A stretch of 64,000 nucleotides of DNA from Excoecaria cochinchinensis (taxonomy: Eukaryota > Streptophyta > Magnoliopsida > Malpighiales > Euphorbiaceae). The notes below the pieces were generated by a model that did no database searches, was not told the origin of the DNA, and worked only from the letters and a program-made list of their open reading frames with translations. Below are positions 10,680 to 21,261 of this stretch, piece by piece. The DNA is taken from assembly GCA_947683425.1 (NCBI GenBank), contig CANTUQ010000077.1, positions 2,294,001-2,358,000 of the forward strand. The letters are read 5' to 3'. The translations under genes and the position numbers were made by a program. Every line of letters begins with the position of its first letter. Position 1 is the first letter of the stretch.

Positions 10680-11337
10680 TTTATTTAACATAGATAATAT
10701 TATTGTGACGAAATAATTTTATCGTTACTAATTTATTAAACTGTGACAAAAATAATTAATGTCATAAAAAAATAATTATTTCATGACGAATTTATATGTT
10801 GCAAATAGTAAATTTTTCTGTTATATTTTTTTCTCCAAAAGAAAAAAGATTAAAATTTTTTCTTTCATATCAAAGGTGACGAAATTGTAACTCGTCACAA
10901 TATATTAATTTTTTGTGATAAATTTATTTGTCATAAATATAATATTTATTTATATCGATATGTTGTTCGTGACAAAATGATTTTATTATCACTAATTTAT
11001 TTAATTATGACAAAAATAATTCGTCATGAAAAATAAATATTTTGTGACGATTACATACGTTGCAATAAGTTATTATTTTGTCATTAAATTTTTTCCCTCC
11101 AAAAAAATGGTTGGAAATTATCCCTCCTAAATAAACCATGACGAAATATATTTTTTCGTCACCAAATTAATCTTTTAGTGACGATAATTAAAACATAAAA
11201 TGACGAAAGATAATTTCGTCACAATAATAAATAGTATGGTGACGTTTTAAAAAATTCGTCGTTGTAAGTTACAATTAGTGACGAAATTTTATGTGTCATT
11301 AAAAAATTTGTCACAAAAAGTCAAATTTCTTGTAGTG
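10680..11337. repeat. Right subterminal region and terminal inverted repeat of the CACTA element
   Basis: Dense GTGACGAAA/TTTCGTCAC words in both orientations, ending AAATTTCTTGTAGTG, the inverse of the left end. Confidence 0.85.
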
Positions 11338-11340
11338 GTG

Positions 11341-14050
11341 GTAAAGAGTCATTCATCGGCATAGATGTAAAAAATCATATGCAAAGACAGGTGGGATATG
11401 TTATATACATGAAAGCTATGTAAGGGATTGGGTGTGTGCGATGTGTGCACATACAACTATCTGTATGAAACATATGTAGGAAAAATCATATATATGTGTA
11501 TTGAATGCATGCGAAAAATGTGAATGCAAGAAGCTGGCAAAGGATATGCCCATAAAGAGCCACATGCGTCAAAAGCACTTATGAAATATATTCGCTAAAG
11601 CTCTTATGCCAAAAGACATGCACCAAGAATTGTACATGTAAAACTATTTATTGAGAATATTTGCTACAATTATGTGTAAAAACATTTGCAGAAAGTAGAT
11701 GTACAAGGGATGTTGCTGAGAGTGTACGCGAAGTATCATTTTCATGGGTAGTGATAAGAAATACCCCAAGATTGTAAAATGAGTGCAACCTATTAGGTAC
11801 CTCAAACTCGAGTTTCTATCTGCCTTTGAGTATACTGGATGAACCACATTCTCAACTGATTCAATCTCAGCAAAAGAATTCGGGAGTCATTCCCAATGAA
11901 GGGCAAGAAGGTAAATGTGTAGACATCAAGGTTTACTAAACCAACATGTAAATACGAGACATACCACGCAATCTCTGTGTGTATGTGCAAAAGGCCAAAA
12001 CAAGATTTTTCATTTTTCAAAAGCAAATTCTAGACGCAATGTTGAGAACAAGACTCAACTCGAATGCATAAATGCACTCATGGCTTCTCGCTTGAAGCTC
12101 AAGAAACACCATATGCCTCTTCCTATGTACCAAACCTTATCAGAAGGTCATCTTCGCTAATTAGATAAGGTCGAACCCAGAATCAATAGGCCTTATTTTG
12201 GTTGTAACATAAGGCTCAGGTAGATGGTTATCAAAGGAGGATCAGGTCACTAGAGAAAAATGGCCGCATCATTCATTTGGATGATGGAATCATTTTCAGA
12301 CTAATTGTATACTATCCAGATACTCTTGAATTTAAACTCGGTAACACTCTGACTTATCAAGCTCAACATAACAATTTAGTTAAAAAGATAACCACCGAAC
12401 TCGTCAAGGGGTACTATCTTGGGCCCTACCATTTTTCTTCTCTTTTTTTTTTCTTGTTTTTTTTTCTTCAATTTCGATTTTTTTCTTTCTTTTTTTTTTC
12501 GCTCTTTTTTTTTGTTTTTTGGTTTTTTTTGTTTTTCTCTTCGTAAGCTCATGTCTCTAACTACACAAAAGGTTTATCAATGATTCAAACCCCTTTCCAG
12601 AAGTGTAGCCCAGAAATTATCGATAATTGAAAATTTTTCTCAAGGGGTAAACCCATTCTTATCAGGGTGGTTATTGGTAGCTCAAAGAATTGTCAAAAAT
12701 TAAGGCTCTTTTCCCCAAAGTGTAAATCCATTTTCATCGGGGCAATTTTTGGTAACCCCAAAAAATTATCGATGATCGAAATTTTCTTCTCGAAGTGTAA
12801 ACCCCCTTTTATCGGAGCAAGTTTTGATAGCTCAAAGAAATTTCATAATGTACATCCATCCTTACTAGAGCGGCCATTCTTCTAAGGGGAAGCCAAAATC
12901 ATTTTAGGCGAAGGGTAGTTTTAACGTGTGTAACAATAAAATCGGTACGCATTTAGCATACCAAAATAAAGGCTCAACGGGCTAGCAAACGATTTTGAAA
13001 TGAGGGTAGGAAATGGTCATTTAGAGAGCTATACAAAGAAATGGTGCCTAAATCATTTTCTAGATTCAGCCTTATCCAGGAGTCGCTTTGACGGATAATC
13101 GGAAAGGTTCTAGTGCTCTTAGCGACTTTTCATCCAATCCCCTAATTGCAACTAGTTTTTCAGTTTTGTTTTCAAAAACGGGCCAAAAGTGCTCGAAATT
13201 TAGAAATCACATGGTATGGTCAAATATCTTCACGTGATCCAGCTCTTAAAGACCAAACATATATACCCCTTACTTAATTCAAAGTGGAATGAAACTCAAA
13301 TTTCTAAAGTTAAGATCAAATCCATTCATAGTTAAGAACTAATTAGGCAGAGTCAAACCTTGAATCAAAGGTACCTCAATAAGGTGCAAACATGCCAGTG
13401 TTTTAGGGTATGGCTTAACACAAAAATATTTTTATTCTATCGAAATGTGTATACACAAAAATTGTTTAAGCAAATAGAAAATTTTTTTGTCGTTTTTTTC
13501 TTTTTTTGTAAAAAAAATATGTGCAAAATATGCATTAGAAATCATGTATATGGAATGGCGTATGCAATAGTGTCATGTATGCGTGTAAGGAATTATATGT
13601 GTGAAACATGTGTAAAAACATTTTGTATAAAGATGCGTACATGAAATATGTGCAAAGATGTGTGAGTGTAAAATATTAACGAAAAATTATAAGTGAGTGT
13701 GAATGTGTGTACAATGCATGACAAATGACGTGCATGCATAAATTTGCAATGTACACATAAACGATGAAAGCATGAGTACAACCTATGGCACAGTATGGGG
13801 ATGAATGTTCATGATATATGGTACATGTGAACATGGCATGATTTAGACAAGATACGAATACATGATGTAAGGTAAAGACGACCTAGCATGGTAATGTGCA
13901 CCAATGAGTCGCGAGAAATGGCAAAACTCACATACATAAGAGTGCAAAATATATACAAATAATGCACATGAGATGGGACAAAAGTGGTTGCAAGAAATGA
14001 ATAGGTTTACAAAACATGTGTATTTACATGGTATGCCTACAAAAACATGG
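11341..14050 (-). other. ORF-less internal region of element 1
   Basis: No gag or pol reading frame is visible. The part from about 11900 to 13150 aligns by eye, in opposite orientation, with 53640-54600 of element 2: shared words include AAGAAACACCATATGCCTCT, GGATCAGGTC and AGAGAAAAAT. The T-rich run near 12430-12540 corresponds to the A-rich run at 54030-54110. In element 2 a gag lies on the 5' side of this block; in element 1 the equivalent place (13150-14050) holds only AT-rich sequence with ATGTG/GCATG words. Gag has therefore been lost or was never there. Confidence 0.7.
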
Positions 14051-14061
14051 TATGGTATATA

Positions 14062-14165
14062 CAGTGACTAACATACCGATCGGGTCACCATTTGATATAC
14101 CTTGATGGTACGAGGCTTGGGCTAGTGATTATCCTTAACACTTCCCTACATTGAGTGAACGTAGG
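14062..14165 (-). promoter_or_regulatory. Conserved leader block (element 1 copy)
   Basis: On the minus strand it contains GGATAATCACTAGC, CTCGTACCATCA and GGTATATCAAATGG in that order. The same series occurs at 24490-24603 (element A, minus) and 51135-51245 (element 2, plus), always between the 5' LTR and the gag position. A packaging or dimerisation role is possible but inferred only from position and conservation. Confidence 0.6.
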
Positions 14166-14327
14166 GTCATGCTTCGGGAACGCACCGGGGCTGATAGGGG
14201 ACCAAACTAGCATAAATCTAAAGCTCTAATGCGATGCAATGCAGTTTTGAAAGAAGGTGAAATTTTTAAACTAGAACTTAATTATAAATTTTAATCAACG
14301 TACTTTCGAATTGAAGTCTCGAGTATT

Positions 14328-14347
14328 GTCCCCAGTGGAGTCGACAC
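14328..14347 (-). promoter_or_regulatory. Primer binding site of element 1
   Basis: One base inside the 5' LTR the minus strand reads TGTCGACTCCACTGGGGACA. Element 2 has TGGCGACTTCGCTCGGGA at the same offset, and primer binding sites start TGG because tRNAs end CCA. Here the third base is changed. I do not assign the tRNA. Confidence 0.6.
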
Positions 14348-16798
14348 TGTGACGCGCGCCGGACCCCGCGGCCGCCCCTCTGACCTCCCGCTTGAGGGCG
14401 ATCGGGCAATTGAGAGTCTGTTGGCAACTTGTAAAGATATTTACAAGTGCATCTATTTTGGGCAACTAGGAGGTTTCATGGAGTCGCCACCCAATAGAAC
14501 ATTGGAAAAGTTTCTCTCGCCTCGGAGAGCCTAAGACTACGCTTAGTATCCATTTTGGGCCAACCAAAGGGGTCTTGGAGGGTAAACCTCTCGCCCTAAG
14601 GAACCTAGGATTAACGTCAAAGTCTCGTGATACAAGAGGTGTCTTGGAGGTCATAGTTCCAATGAGTGATTGGATAGACCTCTCGCCTCTTTGAGCCCAA
14701 AGACCAGAGATAGGTTCGGGACTTCTCATTTATTCGCACCTTGATTAATTTTACAATTAAGTTTTGAATTTATTACTTCACTCTCTTTCCACAAGATGCA
14801 ATTTATTAAAAGGCGCAATCATTCACATCAAAAACGTAAGATAAAATCGCATTAAAGCATAAAAAAACATAAAATAAAATTACAATAATACTAAGGGCAG
14901 AATACGACCCTCATTGCAAAGAGTGCAATACATGCATAAAACGAGTTATTCATTTAGATGGGAACGTTGGTCCTAGACTACTTATTATTATAAAAAGATA
15001 TAAGATTATTGAATAAGTTTAAATCTTTGTTTGGGATGAAAACTAGGACATTGGTCCAGTTTTATTAACCAATATTTTATTTGGTAGAAAACATTTGTGT
15101 GGTGGTTCTTTTTAAGAGCGGTCGAAAATCGTTTTATTATTACAGACCACAAATACATAAAATAAAATAAAATAGTAATTACATATTTTCGAATAAATAA
15201 ATAAATTCTAAATGAACGATTAAATGAATTAAATTAGAAGAATTGATGGATGCAAAATATGATGACAATTATAATAATCCAACGAAAATAAAAATGCTAA
15301 CAATAATATCATACAATAATAATATTAATAATACCACAAATAGTACTTGATAATAATAATAATAATAATAATAATAATAGCAATAATGCAAATAATAATA
15401 ATAATAATAACAATATATAAAATATAACAACAATCATAATAATATTTATAATTAATCATAACAAATAAAGAATAAAATAATAGCAATAAAAAAATAATAA
15501 TAACAATATATGAAAACAAAAAATAATAAATGAATAAATATAACAATTAATTAACACCCAAATAATAAATAAATAAATAAATAAATATCATAACAATTCA
15601 TTAACATAATCACAAAAATAGAATAATAAATATTAAATAAAATAATAAAAATAATAAAAACAGAATTATAAATAAATATTAATAATAATAATAAATAAAT
15701 AAATAAATAATAATAATAAATAAGGGAAAATGACTTACCGTTCGCCGGAGCTTCACCGGAGGGGAGGTGGTCGACACCACCAACGCCGGAGGATAGATCG
15801 GCGTCCGAGGAATTCACCGCCGGGGTCCACGCGCCGGAAGACGGTGCTGATTGGCCGGGAAACGCTTGCGAAGCCGTTGCCCCTCTCTCGCCGATCTGGC
15901 TTTTTCCGGCGAGTGGTGGTGGCTGGTCGATGCCGGCCGGTGCGTCTCGGCCTCCTCTGTCCAGCGGTGGGGTGCGTGTCGCCGTGGACGGCGGCGGTTG
16001 GCCGGCGGAACTCACGCCTCCTCCCTTTCTTCTTTCTCTTTTCTTCCTCCGGTCCGGCGTCCCTGTTTGGCCCCTGGTTCCCCTTTCCTCTCTTCTTTCT
16101 GTTTCTTTTCTTTTTCTTTGATTTTTGGTTTTTCTTTTGTCTTTGATCTCTCTTACTCTCTCTTTTATTTTCTTGTTCTTGCTCTCTTTTCCTTTCTATT
16201 TCTTTTTCTTCTTGGTCTTTGCTCAGCCGACCTGCTCTTGCTCTCTCTTCTTACTCTCTTTTTCTTTGCTTAGCCGACCTCCCTCTCTTCTTTCTCTTTT
16301 CTTTTTCTTGGTCTTTTTCCCTTGACCTGCCGAGAGAGAGAGACCCCTCATTTCTCTTCATTCTTTTCTTTTTATACCCTAAAATTAGGGTTGGTTTTTG
16401 GGTCATAATGTTAATTTCCTCCATTTTAATTTCTTAATTAATTTAACTTAATTCAAATAACACACATTAATTAATTTAAACATTACATATTAATTACATT
16501 ATATATTTTACATCTTAATATAATTAATCTATTTAATATATCATATAATTTATCTAATTAATTAAACACTTTACATATTAACTAATTAATCTTTAATCTT
16601 TCATGCATTTTAATTATTTAATTAAACTTACAATATTAATAAATTAAATTAACCCAACATTAATAATTAATTTCTAATTTTACCTACCTAATCTATATTA
16701 TATATATATATATATATATTATTTTTTTGTGGAGGGAATTACTAAGGACCCAAAATCACTTTTTGACATTAAACCCGACTCGGGACCCAGTGTCTACA
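14348..16798 (-). repeat. 5' LTR of element 1
   Basis: This 2451-bp LTR is nearly identical by eye to 836-3320, apart from a shorter (AAT)n tract and scattered single-base changes, which points to a fairly recent insertion. The putative TATA box TATAAAAA is on the minus strand at 16369-16376. The open frames at about 15730-16440 are the GC-rich and CT-rich part of the LTR and have no protein similarity I recognise. Confidence 0.92.
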
Positions 16799-16803
16799 GC
16801 GAC
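16799..16803. repeat. Right TSD of element 1 (GCGAC)
   Basis: Matches 831-835 exactly. Confidence 0.92.
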
Positions 16804-17350
16804 TATGATGAACTTATGTCCATTAGAAGCTATAGGACATATCTCGCCTATGATATTTATTCCCCAAACTGTAAATGGCCATGGAGACGTCAAGTTATGT
16901 AGCTCTAAAACCGGTATATGTCTCAAATTCGCATATTGATGGCATAGCTAGCGTTACTTCACGTACTTTGAACAATCTTTATCAATCATGAGCTAATAGA
17001 ATCCTTGGCGCATGATCTTCTTTGCTAAAGCTAAGTTATTCATGTGAGCTTCGCAGACTCCGGCATGAACCTCTTCCATAACCCTTTCAGCCTCTTTCTT
17101 TGTCAAACACCTCAATTGGATACCATCAGCTTGCCTCTTATATAAAGTGCCATCTACACTGATGAATTTAGTGGATAACTTTCGAATCATCCTTTGGTCT
17201 TTCTCAGTGGCTTCTTCTGGAAAAAATGACCTTTTTAAATAATTCTGAATATCGTAGTACCAAGGGCTTCCATCGAGAACCTCAACCTTCATCACCTGCT
17301 TGGTTTCAAAATAAGGCTTTTCCAAACTAGAGATCAGAATGGGTCTCATA
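16804..17350 (-). pseudogene. Integrase, zinc-binding domain and start of core (element A, part 1)
   Basis: Reading downward from about 17350, the linker is followed by the H2C2 zinc-binding region: VHAGVCEAHMNN gives the two His, and DCSKYVK the first Cys. Three stops interrupt the part after QGFY, where a Trp is expected. The core then begins (SPWPFTVWG). The first acidic residue of the DDE triad, normally Asp in a GxDIIG context, reads Asn here (GINIIG). The frame breaks off at the GCGAC where element 1 inserted and resumes at 835. Confidence 0.8.
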
Positions 17351-17800
17351 GCAACCCCTACCGGATTATCCCACATGGACACCAGCGTTGCGAGAGCATC
17401 AGCCAATTGATTCTCATCCCTAAGGACGAAGTGAAAAGTGCAAGTCTCAAACTGGCTGCTTAACATTCTCAAGTACTTCGCATAGGGCAACAACCTCTCT
17501 TTTTTAACTTACCACTCCCCTCTGATCTGATAGATTACTAAAGATAAATCTCAGAAGACTTCTGCGGTCGTTGCCCCCAAGGCTAAAAGCACTTCTAACT
17601 CGAAGGCGCAAGCCTCATATTCAGCTTCATTATTATTAGCTTTATACCTCAACTTTTTGGCTAATGGTAGCTTCTCACCATCCGGGGTTGTAAGGATGAT
17701 CCCAACTCCTGTCCCTTTACCGTTAATTGCACCGTCGAAGAACAACTGCCAACCTTGTACCGCTATGGCCCCGACATCTTCATCTGGGAAACTGTACTCG
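17351..17800 (-). pseudogene. Second RNase H domain (archaeal-like) of element A
   Basis: It begins FFDGAINGKGTGVGIIL, with the first catalytic Asp in FDGA. NNNEAEYEAC carries the catalytic Glu, and the C-terminal ADALATL the last Asp. A stop near 17500-17550 splits it. A second RNase H immediately after the RT-linked one is characteristic of the Tat lineage. It would degrade the RNA strand during reverse transcription. Confidence 0.8.
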
Positions 17801-17802
17801 AA

Positions 17803-18220
17803 CTAGTCTCCTTCAATAGGGTGATCGGCTAAGAACTCTACCACAACCCTTCCCTTGATGGTTTTCTTGGTTACATACCCGATATTGAACTCTTGCAATA
17901 GTAGCAACCATCTTCCCATCTTTCCTAGCAAAGAAGGTGCTTCTTGAAGGTATCTGAGAGGATTATGCTTGGCAACTGCCTGTATACTGAATGAATGGAA
18001 ATAATGCCGCAACCTTTTAGAGGCCTAAATTACCGCCAAGCATATCTTATCGACCTCAACATATTTAGTCTCATAAGGCAAACTGAGGTAGTACACTGCG
18101 AACTCCACCCTGAACTCGTCTTCCTGAGCCATCATGGCACCCACTGAATTATCCTCTATGGCCAGGTACAAGAATATTAAAGGCTTAGCAAACCGTGGTG
18201 GTCTCAAAACAGGTGGGTTC
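17803..18220 (-). pseudogene. RT-linked RNase H domain of element A
   Basis: Follows the RT directly. It shows the FLYLAIEDNSVGA start (from the usual LYLA pattern), YEVDKICLAVI-like helix and FLADHP at the end. An in-frame stop separates it at about 18013-18024 from the preceding piece. The remaining order is normal for Ty3/Gypsy RNase H. Confidence 0.78.
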
Positions 18221-19140
18221 AAAAGGTAGTCCCTGATAGTATCGAAAGCTGTCTGGCAATCACTATTCCACTTGACTGGCTGATTCTTCCTCAGAAGCTT
18301 GAATATCAGCTCACATACCGAAGCTAGCTTAGCAATGAAGCGACTGATGTACTGAATCTTTCCTAAGAAACTTCTAACTTCTTTCTCCTTTTGAGGCACA
18401 TGTATTTCTTTGATTATTTTGACCTTATCAGGATCCACTTCAATTCCCCTCTGACTCACTATATGTCCCAGCAACTTCCCCGAGGTAACTCCGAAGACAC
18501 ATTTCTTAGGGTTGAGGTGGAGGTCGTACTTATTGATCATTCAGAAGAACTTTTCTAAAGCCTTAAAGTGACCCTCCCTAGTAGTGGACTTGCTCATCAT
18601 GTTGTCAACATATACTTCAACTTCCTTGTGGATCAAGTCACTTAGAATCTTCATAACCATCCTCTGATAAGTTGCTCCTGCATTCTTTAACTCGAAGGGC
18701 ATGACCTTGTATACAAACATGCCCTACTCAGTAATGAAGGCAGTCTTAATCCGATCTATTATCTTATTGAGGATTTGATTGTATCCGATATACCTGTCCA
18801 CGAAGTTGTACATCATGCAAGCGGCCGCACTATCCACTAGTACATCGATATAAGGTAAGGGAAAGTCGTCCTTCGGGCAAGCCTTGTTTAGATCAGGTAA
18901 TCCACACACATCTGCACTTTTCCATCCTTCTTGGCTACAGGGACTACATTGGCCAACCATGTCGGGTATTGAACCTCCATTAGAAATTTGACCTCAATCT
19001 GCTTATGGACCTCTTCCTTCACCTTCTGTGCCCATTCCGGCCTAAGCCTCCTAAGTTTCTACTTAACTGGTCTACACTCTGGGTAAATCGGGATGGCATG
19101 CTCAACAACCTCTCTGTCAATCCCCGGCATGTCTTCATAG
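18221..19140 (-). pseudogene. Reverse transcriptase of element A
   Basis: The fingers begin near 19110 (RPEWAQKVKEEVHKQ, then MEVQYPTWLANVVP). DLNKACPKDDFPLP and GYNQI follow, then MPFELKNAGATYQRM and the active-site loop, which reads YVDN at about 18610 instead of YVDD. The thumb shows LNPKKCVFGV and GKLLGHIVS. There is a frameshift near 18940 and a TGA at 18541-18543. The active-site change alone should abolish polymerisation. Confidence 0.85.
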
Positions 19141-19499
19141 GGCCAAGCAAAGACTTTTTCGTATTTTTTCAGTATTTTCTCAAATTGCACTCTCTCTTCA
19201 AGAGTTAAGTGGGACGCTATCAGGATTTCCCTTGGGTTTTACAAAGTCCCGAGATTAAACATAGTCGTATTAGTTAAATTAATGTCAAAAATGAATGCAT
19301 CGTGTTCGTGATCATGCGGAATTAAATCATTAGAGACATCACACAAATAAGCAAAGTCATTCATATTATTGATAAAATTGGAATTGCAAACATTGTCACT
19401 ATTAAAAAGGTCTGGAATAAAATGAGAATCTAACTAGTTATCATCTTTATTTCCCGCCAATGCAGAAGCCACAGCCGACAGTGCACTATTGTCTTCTCC
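19141..19499 (-). other. Protease to RT linker of element A
   Basis: The minus-strand sequence still reads as pieces of a polyprotein linker but has several stops. No domain recognised. Confidence 0.5.
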
Positions 19500-20340
19500 T
19501 GGAGGAGGTTCGAATGTTGCCTCAGAAATCTTCAAGTCCTGGATCTTCAAATCTGGCTCTCAAGCTTCAACCTCAACTTTCTCTTTTCCTTTCGACTTGA
19601 TGGCCAGAAGCTTCTCGATGATGTTCTCTTCTGGCTCAGGCTTGTCCCATATTTCACACTGGGTCATGACTTCTTCATCGTAAAAGCCTTCTGTAGATCT
19701 GAGAACTCCGACTTCCCAATCGAAATATCATTGAAGATCTGGAATCCCGGTATGATCCTACCATCGACCCACTGAGGCTCGGCCTCTCCATCGTAAGCAT
19801 AAATGGAGAATGCAGGCACGAAGCTTTCCAAGATATGAGGAATACCATCTGACTTCTTCTTCCCCTTGCTATTTCCACTTCCGTTGCCTAAACCCTTTCG
19901 GTCCTTCTGACCCCTAGTGGTGATAACATACTACTGGCCCTAAGAATTTCTACCTAAATTGGCTCTTGGGAGAAAGTTTATCTTCTTCATCATATTTAGC
20001 ACTTGGGGGCTATCCACTGAGTTCCCCTCTTCCCCTATCACAGACACATAGAAACCATTAAACGGTTGATTAATGATTCCCAAGGTAGAGACTTGGATTT
20101 CCCTTTCTAATAAAGCCGAAAAGTTGGCAAGGATAGGCAACACCACGAACTCCGTCTTTGTCTCAGTAGGCCCAGTCTTTACTACCGCTTTGAAGGTACA
20201 CGACGCTTGCCTTTTGGAATTATCATAAGCAGTGATGGTGAGATTAGACCTATTCAACATACCCTCATCCAATCCGAAGGCTTGAAGCGCTACCAAAGGG
20301 CACACATTTATAGACAAGACATCATCCACCATCTCGCAAG
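19500..20340 (-). pseudogene. Aspartic protease region of element A
   Basis: The segment 20332-19940 begins MVDDVLSINVCPL, matching the retropepsin-like start of Tat polyproteins, where D-(N/D)-G-S is usual. The Gly after the acidic pair is Val here. ITAYDNSKRQ and FVVLPILANFSALLER match the later strands. A stop at about 19937 follows, and a further open piece runs 19878-19675. The protein would cleave the gag-pol polyprotein. Confidence 0.65.
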
Positions 20341-20990
20341 TAGTGTGCTTGCCATTAATCTATGCCTTGATGTATAGGGGACAATTGTAATTACGACCCT
20401 CAATCGGTAAGTCAGCATCAGAGTACACTAGATTCTCCCCCAAATTCCCCTTAACCAATTCTAATGGCTCGGATGGTGAGATAGTGGTAGCAACAGTAGA
20501 CTCGCAGAAAGCCTCAACTAACCTCTTCCTATGTGATGATGACTGCCTAAACAAATCCCAAATAGATATCTGAGAGGTGGTCTTCTTCAGCTGCTTCTGT
20601 ATCTGATCCTCTCCCAACTTGACTGGTTCAAGCACTAGCTCTAGTTGCCTCTCTACTGCCAGGACCATCCTTCCACTCCGGGTCACTGCTCCTATGTTCT
20701 CATCCTCTGAATCCCATGGATCAGCAGGCACAATCTCTTCCCCCTCTTTCTCATTCTCTTCTCCACTCTCACTAGTGGACCAACAATTAATCATTGCCAT
20801 AGGGGTCTCTTTTTCACTTGCCCTAGGGCGAGTGATAGTGATGTACTTGTTTCCATACAAGTCTTACAAAATATACCATTCTAGCAGACTAGACCCAATC
20901 ATAAAAACAGGAGGCGGAACTACATTGTACCCCGGCTTCTTCTTACCCTCTCGGCGTTCAGGATCTATGATCTGCTTACTATCAATCAGA
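20341..20990 (-). pseudogene. Gag to protease spacer of element A
   Basis: The open piece 20860-20360 contains QKQLKKTTSQISIWDLFRQS followed by SHRKRLVEA, a conserved Tat polyprotein spacer. Acidic, low-complexity sequence precedes it. A stop separates it from the gag end upstream. Confidence 0.65.
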
Positions 20991-21261
20991 TCCTGAATCT
21001 CATGTCTCAGCCTCGCATAGTTATCCGTCGGATGCCTAGTATGCTGATGGTATGCACAGTACTCATTCTCCTTATGCCCATGCCCCTAGGTTCTAGCCGG
21101 CCTAGGTGCCAAAGGTCATAGCTTTCGTTCTTTTTCAAGCTTCTTCAGAACCCATGATAGAGGTCAGCCTAGGTTCGAGAAGTACCTTTGGCTTGCCTTC
21201 AAAGCCAAAACCTCAGCTGTCTTTCCTGTCCTATTAGTATTACTAGAGCCAACTGACCTGC
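20991..21261 (-). pseudogene. Gag C-terminal region of element A
   Basis: On the minus strand it reads CAYHQHTRHPTDNYARLRHE and IQDLIDSKQI, a degenerate Cys/His motif also present at the end of gag in element 2 (about 53295-53370). Cut on its 5' side by the insertion at 21262-22893. Confidence 0.7.

Larger units (their letters stand above)
5454..11337 (-). mobile_element. Non-autonomous CACTA (En/Spm-type) transposon carrying host exons
   Basis: The ends are inverted repeats beginning CACTACAAGAAATT; 14 bases match exactly and similarity continues for about 23. They are flanked by the 3-bp TSD GTG. Both subterminal regions (about 5480-6060 and 10680-11330) are dense in GTGACGAAA/TTTCGTCAC words in both orientations, which in this superfamily bind the transposase. 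No transposase-like frame is present in the 5.9 kb, so it depends on a helper. The interior holds syntaxin exons (6808-8754), an LTR-like scrap (from 6394) and a GC-rich patch (10120-10560). Strand is given for the cargo. Confidence 0.93.
836..16798 (-). mobile_element. Element 1: ORF-less large LTR retrotransposon derivative (Tat-type)
   Basis: Two near-identical LTRs (836-3320 and 14348-16798) face the same way and are flanked by the 5-bp TSD GCGAC. Orientation is minus: the LTRs start TGTAGACAC and end CGTCACA on that strand, a PBS-like site lies just inside 14347, and a G-rich polypurine tract lies just inside 3321. The internal region holds no gag or pol, so it must have been moved by proteins of a related element. 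Without the CACTA insertion it is about 5.1 kb, close to the internal length of element 2, with which it shares ORF-less sequence. This fits a large retrotransposon derivative (LARD). Confidence 0.9.

Noticed and set aside
5454..11337. Transposase gene in the CACTA element
   Set aside because: No frame resembling a CACTA transposase on either strand; the only protein-like sequence is the syntaxin fragment.
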